A stretch of DNA of 64,000 bases from Apiosordaria backusii (taxonomy: Eukaryota; Ascomycota; Sordariomycetes; Sordariales; Lasiosphaeriaceae): assembly GCA_030549205.1 (NCBI GenBank), contig JAUKTV010000006.1, positions 62,001 to 126,000 of the forward strand, in the 5' to 3' direction. Below are positions 43,931-56,646 of the stretch, piece by piece; position 1 is the first letter of the stretch, and each line of letters starts with the position of its first letter. The notes beneath the pieces are model-generated. The model was not told the DNA's origin and did no database searches. It worked only from the letters and a program-made list of their open reading frames with translations. The position numbers were made by a program, and so were the translations under genes.

Positions 43931-44966
43931 GCCTCATCGGCTCACAACGTCATGTCATGCCAGGCAGGACTTGGAATGGGAAGGAGAGTACTGTAGAAGC
44001 CATCACCAATTGGTGTTCGGACCCGAAGTGGATGTGCCAAGGTCGTTGGGCTGTTAGTTGCTCGGTTCCGTGCGGATGTCATGTCAAAAGTGGAGGTGGT
44101 GGATACTCTTTCTGCCAAGATGTGGGTCAGAGTGGATCTGAGAGCAAGAGCCATATCAAACGACCAAAACACCATGGCAAAAAGTGGTGATAGTTTGGAT
44201 TTGCAGCAATTGAAGCACCCAGGGCAGGCCAAAACAGCGTAATTACCGTTTCGATTGCCAAATCCATTGCAAAGGTTTAAAAAGGCTAGGTACTTCTGTC
44301 ACCTTCTTCCGTGGGGACGCCCACTTGCCAGGACGCTGGTATCTGTTTCCTTGCGTTTAGCTTAACCGTGAGGACGTTGGTCGCCAGTGCCCTAGTGGGA
44401 TCTGGGAGGCTAGCGTTTAACTCTAATAATAGGTAGGTACTCCGTACCCAAGCCAAAAAGCGATCGCCACCCGTATAGCACCCCGGCAGCACGGCATTTT
44501 TCCCGGTGCTGGTTCCTCTCCCCCACAACACAACACAACACAACACCCCCCAGACTGAGCAAAACGCCTGCAAATATGGCCATTCCTTGCCTCTCCTTGA
44601 TGTTTCCCGGTCCTTCTCCTTGTCACTATTCCCCGCTCATTTTCCTGAGTTCATTATGATTCCTCTCCTCCTCTGACGCCAATTTTGTGAAATTTCCTTC
44701 TCAAACGCCATTTTGATATCTATTTAAACAGTAATCCTTTGAACACGAACTCATGGCCAAATGCTCTGCTTCCCTTTCTCACCCCCCAGACCATTACCAT
44801 ATAAATCCACCTTGCTTCCGTCATTCCTCCCCTTTTCTCGCGTTGAAACTCCCCCGAGCAACGGCATCATACCCAAGATGGTAGGAATTCGGTGGTTGGG
44901 TTTCCTTTCTTTATGTAGGCTAACCACGGCGATATGGTGTCATTTTCATCCTTTTGTTTGCTCTCC
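43931..44966. other. gene-free stretch with a CAACA microsatellite
   Basis: No supported ORF. CACAACACAACACAACACAAC lies at about 44524-44545. The right part grades into a Copia remnant. Confidence 0.4.
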
Positions 44967-45690
44967 TTATTTCTTCCATGGAATAGGTGTGAGCCCGGGC
45001 ATTCTCACGAAGTCGTCTTGCTTCTGGTGGTTCAACGGCTTTGTGAAGCCATCCGCAACCATCCTGTCAGTGCTGACGTGATCAAGCTTGAACTCCCCCA
45101 TTTCGATACGCCGAATAACCCACTTGTCATTAAGATCGATATGGTACGTTCTGGCGTTGTTGAGGGGGTTGGGGTATAGAGCACTCGCGTTTGCTGAGTC
45201 GGCTAAAAGAAGGAGAGTCGTTGGTTGTTCGAATTTGAGTTCCTTGAGCAGGTTTGCCTCCCAACGAAGTGACAATGCAGGTGTGAGAATAATGAGTTCG
45301 GCTTTTGTGGTAGAGAGCATCAAATCTCTTGCGAAGCTGGCGTCGGCAAAGGCCCTGAGGTTGAGGTTCGTTATGGGCATCTTACCCCCACGCCTCATTG
45401 CCGGTGTCATCGTGCCAGTGGTGTATCTCCAAAGGTGCATGAGAAGCTCGAGTTGCTCCTTCGAATGGCCGGAGTTCGCTTCTTGAAGCCTCACGAGAGT
45501 GTATGCCACGTCGCGGCGAGAACCACCGCTCAGGTAGTCATCGTCCACAAAATTGTTACAGCCAACCCAGCGAGCTCTGTTCAACTTCCATTCGCCTTTA
45601 TCGTCAATATTCTGATCAAGCACCCATTTGCCAGGTAAAACCTTCTTGCTAGAAGGTACCTAGGTCGGCCAACACGCAGGTGCCCTTTGC
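44967..45690 (-). pseudogene. Copia retrotransposon pol remnant (RT start fused to RNase H)
   Basis: The frame 44967-45623 begins with KVLPGKWVLDQNIDDKGEWK-like sequence (slightly upstream of 45623), the start of Copia reverse transcriptase. It jumps after RWVGCNNFVDDDYLSGGSRR directly to AYTLVRLQEANSGH, then to RNase H blocks: LNLRAFADASFARD, STTKAELIILTPA, ARTYHIDLNDKWVIRR and STDRMVADGFTKPL. The catalytic RT core is missing. An internal deletion therefore preceded or accompanied loss of the element. Pieces further upstream (about 45845-46600) may be spacer between integrase and RT. Confidence 0.75.
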
Positions 45691-48109
45691 TTTCAGTTTT
45701 GGCAACTGCTCGAAGAAGGCGGGGTGACACAGTATCGTAGTCTGGTTAATTGCGGGCATCCTTGAACGACTTGGGTAAGTGTGAGATTCTCTCATCGCTT
45801 TGTCTGAGTGGATGTGAGCTCTCGATGGCGTTGAGGGCGTGTTCCTAGACTTCTGGTGGGAATTCGTCGTCTTCCCCTACCCAGGCAGCGTGCTGAATGT
45901 ACATTCCGAACTTCCGGTCGGCGGCTTTCTTGCCATCGCGATGGAGGGTATAGTAGTAACCCTCTTCAGCCCTTTGAGGTTTCGCAGCTTCTCTCTCACT
46001 CTGACATCTCGCTGCCCGAGAGGGTTGAGATGGTTTATGGGGTCCCGTGGGCAACGATGTGGTGGGCAAAGATGTGGTGGGCAAAAAGGTAATATTGGTG
46101 AATGAAAAGGTGAGGGAAAAAGACGGTCGTTCTGGCTGCAGAAAAAGAAGAAGAGCAAGGCAGGTGGGCCACAGGGCACCACGCCCTGCTAAAGGATGTG
46201 GTTATGAGGCTTGATTGACTAGCTAAGAGTACTTGACACAGATGGGATGATGGCTGAATATATGCTCAGTGACCTCCTGACACCCCTGATTTCCCCTGAG
46301 ACCCAGGTACCGTTGCCTGGCTGTCATGGAGCCATGCCCCTGTTCTTCAGCACGCCCCACATGGTTGTACTTCGGGATCATCGATACGGACTCGCTTGTG
46401 GGGGTTCGTGGTACCCTCACGAAACTTCGTGCCTTCGGAGCGGGAGGAGTAGGTGGTCGAGTGGGGCTGAAGAGCTCCAGGTACTCCTCGAACACTTTGT
46501 CGCTGTTGAACACTTCTTCTTCCAGTAACCAACTGGTCATATGCTCCTGGAACATGGTACGCGCTTTGAGTGGACTTAGGAGTGGTCTTCTAAGTCTCAT
46601 TGATGCTGTTTTTCATGTCTTGGTATCGCCAATGACTCGGATACATTGGTCTCTGTAGCGGGGAGGAGCTCTCGGGCGTCGTTGACGGCGGGGGAAGACC
46701 TGTGGGAGTGGCCTTTCTGATGGTAGGCAGCCCGTCTTGCATAGGGATTGATGTCTCCGTGTCTTCCGGTATCGTCGTTCGAGATATGCTGGAAGACATC
46801 GTGTTGGTGCCTATACGGGGTGACCGGTCCTCCCGGCCATTTTCTGCAGAGTGCCCCATAGTCGCCCACAGTGTATTTATGCGCCCGAGCCGAAAACATC
46901 TTCTCTGTAAACAAATAAAGATATACAAAGCCCCCGGTAGTTTGCCGATGAGGTACCTTAGCGAAAGAACGCCACGAACCGGGCGAGATAGCCACACTCT
47001 TAAACACCATTAAATAAAATTGTCCGACAGCTAGTATTCGACGATGTCCGCCAGATTGTCTCTTGAAGTTTGAGAAAGGTCGATGAATTGCCTTTTAAGA
47101 TAAGGGACGGGAATGTACGCTCTTTTTTTCACTTTGTGATTAGCAACGCTGTAAGATGTAGGTGTCGGTGAACCCATTCTAGGAGATCTGCACTGCTGTG
47201 CTGGACGCGATCTGCCTATTCGCCGTCTTCTCTCAATTTCAAGCATTTAAGAAAGGAGTCGGACCCCGAAGTCATCGGACAAGCAGGCTTCGCCACCGGG
47301 ACGCACACCAGTCGCCGAAGAGTCAGAGTCACCCGAAGCCGCACTCGAAGAACTACCTCCTGAGCAGAAGAACGATCTTCGGTTCCCTCGGACACGAAAC
47401 AGCTCCCTACTCTAGAAAACTATCATGAGTACTAAGAGCTGTTGAAAGATGAGCCTGATGGCCCGCCTTTGTTCTCACAAGAATACGACTTCAGAGGTTT
47501 CCAGGTTGACTTGGGAAGCTCCAGTACGTACCCGGTTCTAGTCCTCTGCCTCGGTATACCACACAGTCAGAACCACCCCAACAAGCAGATCGACTTCTTG
47601 TACCAGACCAGCAGTTCGATGAAGGTCTACCCTCACCACAACAACCTGGGCCGGTTGGCCGTCCTAATCGCAATACTGAATATTACAAGATAGGTAGGTA
47701 AGGTACTCAACAAAGGGGGTCAACCAGGTCAGAACTTCGTGACAATGCATCTTGTTGAGCAGAGAATCGCTAAGTTTGAGAACTTCACTCTCTCGGTAAT
47801 GGAAGTTAACACGACATCGTCACCACTACAAAATCCGGCTTGTCGAAGAATTACCGAGAAGCAAAGAGATCAGAGAGCTATAACGACTACTGGCTTCCGG
47901 CAATGAAGCAACAACACAGGAACTTGACAGAGAAAGAAGTCTACTACCTGGTGAATACTCCCACAGGGTGTATATTTGCTACCGGGCAAGTGGGTGCCTG
48001 ATGAGAAGATGGATGCCAGCACGGGGAAATCACCGCCAGAGCTCGGTAGGTGGTATGGGACAACTTTGATCAAGACTCCTGGCATTCACAACATCTCTAC
48101 GCGGCTGAT
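45691..48109. other. retrotransposon-derived and unassigned sequence
   Basis: Minus-strand frames at 46223-46600 (FEEYLELFSPTRPPTPPAPK) and plus-strand frames at 47200-47700 (ELLKDEPDGPPLFSQEYD) look like degraded Copia spacer sequence of two oppositely oriented remnants. No LTR pair is recognised. Confidence 0.35.
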
Positions 48110-48999
48110 GTGAACAGCGTTTGTGTGAGGATTTTTTAACTCCGGTAGCTGACAGGGGCTTCGAATGCTATCAATACGATATTGAAACGGCATTCATCGA
48201 CGCAAAAATCCCAGACGGTCATCACCGCTACGTATGTACAATCTCCCGTTGGTCTTGACTGGCCTCCCGGCAGAGTCTGGAAACTACGCCGGGCATTTTA
48301 TGGCCTGAGGACCAGTCCTGTCGACCTAGTTCGAAACGATGCGACCTGTGCCTGAAGGGCTGGGATTTGTACCGCTCGCCTCTGATCTCTGTATCTTTCG
48401 CACCGAAGAAAAGGGCGCCTGCATCATTCTCTCCATGGACGGCTTCCCCGTGGCAGCAGCTACCAAAGAAACCGTGTGCGAGATCAAGGAGGGGATGAAT
48501 GCCGTTTACGCGCTCAAATGGACAGGTGAAGTCGAGCGATTCCTGGACGTTGACATTATGAGATACAGAAAAGTGAGCAAGATATTCGTTCCTCAGCAAG
48601 GTTACCCGGAGGTGATGCTGAAGAAAGTCACGGTTGGAATGGAAAGTCTCACACCGGTTCAAATACCACGGGATGCGGGTTTGGAAAGGGAAATGCTAGT
48701 GGATTGGGAACCGTTGGAGCTTGAGAGGAAGTTTTATAGCAAGAAGACGACATCTCTGAACTGGCTGGCTACAGGCACCCACCCCGAAGAACGCCCGCAA
48801 CGCAGGGAGGGATCGGAAGCAGAAGGCCAGGACCAGGTGCATTGGTATTCGGTATAAGTTGGTGTTGGAGCAGGTGGAGGGAGGGGTCTCTGATGTTCAG
48901 CATATTGCAGGTGTTGATATGCCAGCTGACGGCATGACGAGGCCGCTCCACAGAGTTAAGACTCGGGCATGGAAGTTGCGGAGAGAGTTCCGTGGTTAG
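48110..48999 (+). pseudogene. Copia retrotransposon reverse transcriptase/RNase H remnant
   Basis: Fragments in shifting frames: GFECYQYDIETAFIDAKIPD, PPGRVWKLRRAFYGLRTSP, LGFVPLASDLCIFR, GACIILSMDGFPVAAATKE (the YVDD-type motif is degraded to SMDG), WTGEVERFLDVDIMRYRK, and at the end QHIAGVDMPADGMTRPLHRV, the tail of RNase H. Most of RNase H between these is deleted. It is opposite in orientation to the remnant at 44967. Confidence 0.75.
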
Positions 49000-50043
49000 A
49001 GAAGGATTAAAAATGACTGGCAAGCAAAGAGTTGCGGGGAATATGGATGAAAACACCAGGTCGGGAGGATTAGGAGGATATCACAGACTTCGTTTACGAC
49101 GACGACGAGTTCTATTTTCGTTGTGAGAACCTGGCTGGGAGGGGGTTGTGAGGGAGCAGCCATCTTGCTCCCCACCAGAGCTCTGCCAGGTCCCACATAT
49201 CAGGGTTTGGTGGAAGAAGGCGCCTGGATCAGTAGAGGTTAGAGCAGAACCGGGAACATTTGGGTCCAAACCTGGTGTACCAAGTACCGATTCCTTTTTG
49301 GACTCTTGCTCTCTCATGTTTATTTTTGGCACCGCATTCCCATCTCCATTCGTAACCTGTCCAACGACAGGAGCTGGGAGGCCGAATGGAAGGTTGTCGT
49401 AGCCTTTGCAGCTTCAGGCCTTCCATAGGAACCGTGATCAACGCCCGAAGACTGACAACTGTACACTACTCGTCGACCCAGCGCACCTCGGCTGCAGCTT
49501 GTCTTCAGAGAGGGCTGTTGAGCTTGGAAGCCACAGTGACGCAGCCAACAGTGCCAACTTGTTGATGCATACATTGAGCTGTCAACGTTGGCCAAACGAA
49601 ATACTTGCTTTCGAAAAGGGCGCAAGGCTGTTTTTAATTATTAAGTGGACACCCGGAGAGCAACCAACCCAGCTGCCAAGCAACCGGAGCTTTTGCTCCA
49701 CCGGAATTTTTGCTCCTTGGCCTCGGTCTGACCCACGGAAGTTGTCCTCCGTGAGCCGCTCTGGTAAGCATTGCCTCTGACACTGCAACGCTCTTCTGCC
49801 GCACAAGGCCTGATCAAACGGCTCGAATGAACAGCCGGAAGGGGCCAGGGCCGCACAGTGGGACAGCCGAATTATACTTCAAAAAGGAAAGGAAGATGCG
49901 TGGATGCCAAAAATCTGCGCTCAACAGCTCCTAACAGCCGGCCGCTGACCTGCAAACGCTTGCGGAGTTGCCAACAGCACCAGCCACTCCAGCCCATCAG
50001 GATGAGCAGTACATGTACTTACTCTTGATCAGCCTTGGGCATC
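49000..50043. other. gene-free stretch
   Basis: Only short overlapping ORFs without motifs. No RNA gene or repeat is recognised before the MITE at 50044. Confidence 0.4.
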
Positions 50044-50123
50044 TACGTGGGGTGAAAAATCGCTTGTGACATTTGTTAGTGTTTTGGTGCTGATCCGTCA
50101 CAAGCAATAACTCACTCCACGTG
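50044..50123. mobile_element. 80-bp hairpin MITE, copy 1
   Basis: Inverted-repeat element. The left arm TACGTGGGGTGAAAAATCGC continues TTGTGAC; the right arm is the complement of CACGTGGAGTGAGTTATTGC plus TTGTGAC. The loop contains TTAGTGTTTTGG. It is flanked by the 5-bp direct repeat GCATC (50039-50043 and 50124-50128). It shares arms and loop with the copy at 54091. Confidence 0.75.
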
Positions 50124-51319
50124 GCATCAGCGAGAATACTGTTAGTGCCAGGCATCTTGGTGATGGTGCGACTGCAACCGCGTGGGTGAGAAAGGTGGGG
50201 AGAGTGTGAACAGGGAGAGGGTGCGAAAATAAATTTTGAATGGGGTGGTGGGGTGGGCGGAGAAGCTGGGCAGAGAGTTTGGTGGGGGGCGAATTGAGTT
50301 TTGCAATTGGACAATCACCCCTGCCCGGCCACCATAGCCGACGCACATGGCATTGGTAAATTCACCCCGTTGCTGTTCGTGGATCGCTGAAATTGTGGTG
50401 TACATACAATGATCTGAACCGCGGCAGAAATGCAACCGCCCTCTAACTTTCCCGTACGCCAGTACCGCTGCATTACGCGCCGCGGCAAAAGATGTGGGGC
50501 TGCATCTGCCAGGCGCGCGCTGCACGGGCTGCCGCCAAAATCTGGGACCTGCTTACATAATACCATACTAGGGGCGTTGCCATGATGTTTGCTGCTGCCA
50601 TGATGTTTAAACTGACCTTACGGATTTAGATAGACACCATGTCATACCCCCTGACATCATGAACACCCCCCTATTTTTCCCGCTGCGGTAAACATGACAG
50701 ACGACATTAATCTGCTCAGAAACAGATGATAAATACAAAGGTTCATCGACGCTGACTGGCATGATCTCCCAAACTGTCTCAACATCCCACAAGCACCGAC
50801 ATCTACTCGTGGGGTAACCAGAATATGCCGCATCCATACCCATAAGTCAATTGTAAGCCTCGTGGCTGATCCTTCTGCCAGGAGATACGCGGTAGATGTT
50901 CTCGTTTCTCTCGCGCGGCGCAGCAAGTTGGTCGGTCGGCGGAGGCTTGATGAAATTCAATTTTGCTAGAGGACGGTCGATGAAAGAAGGGTCGTTTGAG
51001 GGAAGCTTGATAGAAAGGTGGCTGAAAGGATGCCGATGATCAAGTCATGGCTGGGGACACTGCAAAGAGAAACAAAGATTAGCCGAGGAATTGCGCAGAG
51101 ATGATGATGCTAAACCTTCAATGAAGAACTCAATGTTGGGTGCGTCCTTTTCATAAAAGCATGTGGTGTTCCTCCATATCCATTGAAAATAATGGCCCGG
51201 CCTAGAGCCAGTTCCGCGTGCCCTTACTTGGACTTCAGAAAAGCACCCCGAAGTACCCCATCAAGCACCCCAACTAAGTTGTCGCACTTCTTGGTCTTTT
51301 CTCAGCCCATATCACCCTC
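50124..51319. other. gene-free stretch
   Basis: No supported gene; the ORFs on the minus strand at 50098-50566 and 50607-50926 lack motifs and overlap each other in several frames. Confidence 0.4.
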
Positions 51320-51880
51320 CAATGCCATCTCCCAGCCCGACGTTCTCCGCTCCTACCACGCCATTCGTACCGATCTCTTATACTTCATGGCGTTTCTCCC
51401 GGCCCGGAAAAGAAACACACCTTCCGAGCATTGCCGTGGATCATCTCGTCTTTGAGAAGCCCGGGGCTCCTGCTGCCATACCTTCCTCCCGTCCCACTCG
51501 TACCAGTTTCTCGTATTTCTTTGGTCATCTTATCTGTGCTGAATACCTTCCTCCCATCCCACTCGCACCAGTTTCTGGCATTTCCTGGCCTTCCCCCCCT
51601 GGGGCTGCCAGGACTCCTGTGTACTAATAGCGTCTTCCTCCCGTCCCATTCGTACCCTTTAGTCTTTTCCTCGCTTCTTCCTGCCCATTCTTACCAATTT
51701 CAGCCCGACATCTTTTCCTGACCTATTTGTACTCCTTGGTCTTTTTCTCAACCCGATAGCTTCTTCCCGCTCCATCCGTACTCCTGTTCTTTTCCCCTCA
51801 GCCTGAGAGCTTCTTCCCGTCTTATTCGTACTCCCTGGTCTTTGCCTCAACCCGGCATCTTCTTCCTGCCCCCTCCGCAC
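51320..51880 (+). repeat. diverged pyrimidine-rich tandem repeats
   Basis: Words such as CTTCCTCCCGTCCCA, TCGTACCAGTTTCT, CTTCTTCCCG and TCGTACTCC recur at intervals of roughly 55-65 bases. The units are too diverged for an exact period. Open frames in both directions through this region are products of the repeat. Confidence 0.55.
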
Positions 51881-52991
51881 CAATGTCTCCTCCTTCTTGG
51901 TCTACAATACCGTTATATGCGTGACCTGATCCGAAAGCTCTTGCTGATGGTAGCGATGGTTTCCGCGTCACCCCCTGTCCGGGACATCTCCTGTGTCGAC
52001 CTTGTAAACCATGATCTCCGTGCTGGTAGCAGGTATTCGGGTTGGAGGACGTATGCTGTTCGTCACTACTGTTAGCGAGTGTCTTGGGAGTCAAACCTGC
52101 AATGGTAGGAAAATGAGAGTTGTCGAATTACCTGGACTGCTTTTCAGTGACAGGGGAATAGTCGGGAGGAAGCTAAAATGGAAACAATTGTACAGTACTA
52201 ACACTACAGTCCAAAAAATGATCGCGTTGCAAGCTGGTGGGCATAATGACGAAGAAGAAGCTGGGGAAGTTGAGGACTGGGACCCGACCAAGAACAGAGC
52301 CCTCCAAGTAAGCGAGGTGGAGACGTGGCCCAAGCGCGCCGAACCGAAGATGGTCTCTGGTCCCTAACCAGAACTCCATGAGAGGTCTGTTTTGCTGCGG
52401 CTCGAATTATTTTCTGTGATGCTCCCATCATCCTCTTGATTCGAGGACTCCAACTTGCTCAAGCTCTACGACAGTGCCGCGTCCATGCTCTCCACGCTAA
52501 GGCCGAATCTGTTTCTGGAACCCTGACTGAGATGATGTAGAAATAAGCATCCACTAAGGTGCAATGCGGGTGGGTAGGAATGGCCCCTGCGGACTCTGGC
52601 GTTCGACATTGATAGTATTTCATCCCGTACTGCTCGGGCTAACCGCACGGGGGGGCATGTCTACGAACGATGGACAATCTCACACATCACCCGCCTCCGG
52701 TCAACACCTGAATGGCACAACCGGAACGAGAATGCCTCCAGATATTGCTGGGAATTGCTCTTCTATTCGTTATCCTCAGAAGCGCAAACAACGGATTAGC
52801 TACATGTGGCCATTGTCATGGCCGCGGTCATTGCAGCGGTCATCCATCCTCCTCTCCCTCGGGCCCCCTCTCTACCTATATCTCCGAACCCACAGCCACC
52901 ATATATAACCCCCACCTTCTACCATATATAACCCTACCACCTAACCCCCCTCTCCACCTATAACTCCGAACCCAGTGGCCCTTATAAAGTA
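51881..52991. other. gene-free stretch
   Basis: A plus-strand ORF at 52011-52367 (RKLKWKQLYSTNTTVQKM, EAGEVEDWDPTKNRALQ) has fair composition but no motif or start context, and is left uncalled. At 52860-52990 ATATATAACCC words recur. Confidence 0.35.
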
Positions 52992-53020
52992 TATATAACC
53001 CTATCTCTTAGGGTTATATA
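52992..53020. repeat. perfect 12-bp inverted repeat
   Basis: Arms TATATAACCCTA and TAGGGTTATATA are separated by TCTCT, forming a short hairpin at the end of an AACCCTA/ATATATAACCC-rich patch (52900-53025). A single TTAGGG occurs in it but there is no telomeric array. Confidence 0.7.
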
Positions 53021-54090
53021 TATAACTATCAAATGTATCAAGTCAATCAAATCTCACGGAAATCTAGATTTATCAGAGTTTTGGCTGTATTTGGCTTGCT
53101 TATTTGGACTTGTTTGGATTTAGCTTTGATAGATTTGACTTGGTGCCCACCTTGCCTGCTGTTGGCGTGTCGTAACTTTGGCTCCTTGTCGGTCTCTCTT
53201 GTTCCGGCGCAAAGTCCATTGCCTCCTTGTCCGCTCCACGTACCTCTGGATCTGTTCATCCCTTCGGCAATTCTTGTAGCCTCGTTGTTACCACCCTTTC
53301 CCACGTTCACGTTGGATGGTTTGACTGGCTGCTGTGATGTCTCGGTTCTTGGCATGGGCCCTGGTGCGCTTCGGAACCTCACTCCTCCCGGCGGAATGTC
53401 GATTGGACCATTTCTAACTGTCAGTTAAAGCGCGCCCTGTTGGGAATTTTTTTTTCCAGGTCGCGGATAATTATGCTCGCTTTGTTTGGTCCTCTCTGGG
53501 CCATCACACTTACTGGCAGAGACATTGTGGTCGGCTGACTGCTGTTGCTCCTCGCCCGTCAATGGCCTCGTCGATACCAACACAGTCTCTGGCACCTTTT
53601 CAGCAGCCGCTGTCGCTGGTTGGCTTCATAGCTGCACGTGCTTGCTGAGTGGGATCGGACTGCGTTAGCATTGATCACATTGACAGAATTAGAACATGCT
53701 TGGGAGTGAGTGTAGATAAATCGCGAAGAGTCGCTTCACCAATATACCTGACTATTCAGAGTCTGTTCTGTGGAACCAAAAGGACATCCTACCCACAGGG
53801 TAGGTAAAATGGTATATATCTCCACATGTTCTGGCCGCATTTTGCGTTTTGAGCGATCAGTTCCGTCATCCGTTGCGCTGTGGCCGGTCGTGAGTTGAGT
53901 GGTGGCTGGAGACGAGGAGCTGAGTTGTCTGGCCTGAGGTCGCTTTTTGTTCAACGAAACGTGGGGCATTTGGTGGTGCTGCAGTCGAGTCCCGCCTTTT
54001 TAGTTGCAAGCTCATGAGTGGTCGAGCCCTGCTGGCTGAGATGAACCACCGACTATCTGTTCGCTGCCGCGCTCACCCGACCTTGTCACC
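53021..54090. other. gene-free stretch
   Basis: The best minus-strand frame (53047-53382) is Asn/Gly/Lys-rich and could be an old retrotransposon gag tail, but no motif supports it. Confidence 0.35.
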
Positions 54091-54171
54091 CACGTGGGTG
54101 TGCGAATTGCTTCTGACAATTTGTCAGTGTTTTGGCTGTGGATTGTCACAGGCGATTAACGCACCCACGTG
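54091..54171. mobile_element. 81-bp hairpin MITE, copy 2
   Basis: Left arm CACGTGGGTGTGCGAATTGC, right arm complement of CACGTGGGTGCGTTAATCGC, loop with GTCAGTGTTTTGG. The flanking 5-bp direct repeat is TCACC (54086-54090 and 54172-54176). Compared with copy 1 the terminal C is intact (copy 1 has T). Confidence 0.75.
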
Positions 54172-54889
54172 TCACCCCTCTCTTTGCTCCTCTCTTGGCC
54201 TTTATTCCCCTGCTCGTTATCAAGCGGGATCTGTGCCCTTTCCTCTGACAGTTTGCGGAACGCCTGACGCCAGCTGCCAAGTTGGCAAACCCCTTTTCTC
54301 TTTTGCTGTTCTCCTTTGCTACTCCCATTGCACTGGACAGCCAAATCGGTCAACCGCCCTCCCAACCTGCTCGCTCTCGTCTCTTCTCGCCTCGGTGTTG
54401 CAATAATGGAAGCTGGGATTCGCCATCCCTCTGCATGACAGGTATGAACCTCCGTCCGTTTGTTACCTTACCTACTAAACCTGACGCTTATTAAAAGACT
54501 CGATGTGTGGAGCACGAGGATATCACAGATAGGGAGGCAAGGATCGGCAGAGCAGTTCATTGAGGTGGTAGTTATCGTGACTACATGGAGGCCAAGGAGC
54601 AGGGAGCTCGGGGAGCTTGGCAGACGGCTTGGTGGATGATGGATGCCGTGCTCTACGGGTATGAGTATGAACATTGTACGCTCCTTTGGGGGTTTCCTTT
54701 GCTCAGTCAATGTCAACAGTTCAGTCTATGCATCAAGATAACTGCGTCGGTTTCAAACTTGAACTTCACATGGTAATTATCGTGTCGACATACCACGTTG
54801 GACTGATAGTCATCTCGCTAATGTATCGCCATATCCAGGCCCTCCCGCTGCATTGCTACATCTTACGTACACCTCACTCTGTTCAGGTC

Positions 54890-56646
54890 TTGAAGAAGTG
54901 AGGCAAGCAACCGAACTGTGAGCGAAAAGTGGTTGAATGCCACGGTCTTTGGCCCATTCTCTGAGTTTCTTCATGGAGAATTCAGTACCATTATCAATGT
55001 GGATGTGTTGAACTGGTAGTCTTGTCTGGTTCTCAGCAAAGTCGCACCACTCAATGAGTGCTTTGTGGCCTTCTTTCTTGCTGTCGATAACGAATTACCA
55101 ATGGTATCCGGTCTTGCCATCAATGACGTGGATGGCGTGGTTGCCGTTGCCAACGCCGACCGGTTTGTGTGGAATCGAGTCGACGTGAACGATGGCGAGA
55201 ACACGACGAGCCTGTGGGAAAGGTGCATGAGAAATTTGTTGGAAAGACTTCCCCTGGAGACACCATTCACACTGGTGGCGCTGTGGGTTGTAGGGCGTCA
55301 CTTTGATGCCAACTCGCTTGCAGGCCTCGATCACTTTGGTATGTGACGCATGCATCAAGCGACGATGCATGGTCGGGTAGTCGATGGCGGCAAGCGCCCG
55401 GGTTCGATGAGTACGTTCATCACCAACTCGGAGTTGCTATAAGTGGGTTCGGGGATATCGAAGAGTTCAACGCAGGCGATGTTTTCATCCAAACATTGTT
55501 AGCAGCCTCGTAACCAGTTTCTTTGTGTACCAACTTGTCGTTGAAACCATCCATCACGATGCCCATACGGCGCAGTTTGCCAGCGGAGAGCAGGTTCAGT
55601 GGTGTTCTCCTTGACAGCATGGTGCTTCTCAGAGTGAGGGTACACTGCTCGCCATTCGGGCGGCGGCATGACAGTACAATAGTGCCACCCTGGTTATTGG
55701 AACTGACGGCACCATTGGCGCCAGTGATACCAACCGAACGTGGGAGGCACTCAGTGATTGAAACCACTTGGGGTCGTTGAAAATCTCGGTCGAAGCACCT
55801 GTATCGTAGATGACTGAATCCCGGTTCAGTTTGCTTGAGGTGACGGTCAAGGCGTTGGCCTCGGGGTTCTCAGTGACGGCTTCAGGTATGGTGACGACGA
55901 CCTGGTGGTCAGTGGAGTGCCAGAAGTCGATGCTGGCGCTGGCGCTTTGCTGTTCAGTATCATCATCCTCATCGTGGATGAACTGTGAGTCTTGAGTGGA
56001 AAGCTTGGTGAAGTCAATTGCGATATTTGCTCGGTTGTTATTTACATTGGACATGACACCCGAGTCGAAATTCATCACCGCCTTGTTGGCAACAGCACCT
56101 GTACCTCCTGATCCTCCTGTCTCTGACCAACCCTTTGGAGCGTTCTCTGGATGAAGCTTATAGCAACCATCGTCACCATTCTTGTGATGGCGGCCACAGT
56201 ATGGGTGGAAGGGGGGAGGACCTGGCCCGCCCTATGATACTTGCCGCACTTCTGTTCTGAGCAGAGAACTCCATTCCTTGATGATGGCCTTGAGTTGCCG
56301 GAGTTGGTGTGCTCTTGGGGATAACTTTGTGGACGACATCCCAGAGCTTCTTGGGGTCGTAATGGTTATCGTCTTCGTCGAAACCAGCAGCTTGGAGTTC
56401 GTACATCACCGGCTCAACAGAGTCGCGGATGATGCCGTACGCGAGATTCTTCTTGTTCCGGTATTCCTCGATGGTAGCTGTGGGATCGGTAGCGGCGGGT
56501 GGCTCGAGGGTGCCATCGATGATGCCGGAAAGCCGGAACCTGTGGAGGGTGAACTTGCAAGCTGATTGCCATTGTTGGAAATCGGCGTCGCCCTCCAGGT
56601 CAGGGATCGGCTTCGGCGTGTATTTGGCACTGTAATCGAGCGTCAT
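54890..56646 (-). pseudogene. Copia retrotransposon gag-protease-integrase remnant
   Basis: It begins with a gag ORF at ATG 56646 (MTLDYSAKYTPKPIPDLEGD, DFQQWQSACKFTLHRFRLSG). Then come the protease motif VIYDTGASTEIFNDP, the gag-pre-integrase zinc-binding block (MHRRLMHASHTKVIEACKRV, HQCEWCLQGKSF) and part of the integrase core (VHVDSIPHKPVG, HIDNGTEFSMKKLREWAKDR). The frame changes at least three times. The sequence stops inside integrase near 54890; no reverse transcriptase or LTR follows. Orientation matches the remnant at 44967 but they are separated by 9 kb. Confidence 0.8.

Noticed and set aside
44520..44546. CACAA microsatellite as a functional element
   Set aside because: Simple slippage repeat, nothing else around it supports a function.
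52992..53020. TTAGGG/CCCTAA words as a telomere or internal telomeric repeat
   Set aside because: Only single copies inside a hairpin; no tandem array.
53047..53382. Minus-strand 111-codon Asn/Gly/Lys-rich ORF as a gag gene
   Set aside because: Composition is suggestive but there is no zinc knuckle, no pol and no LTR nearby.
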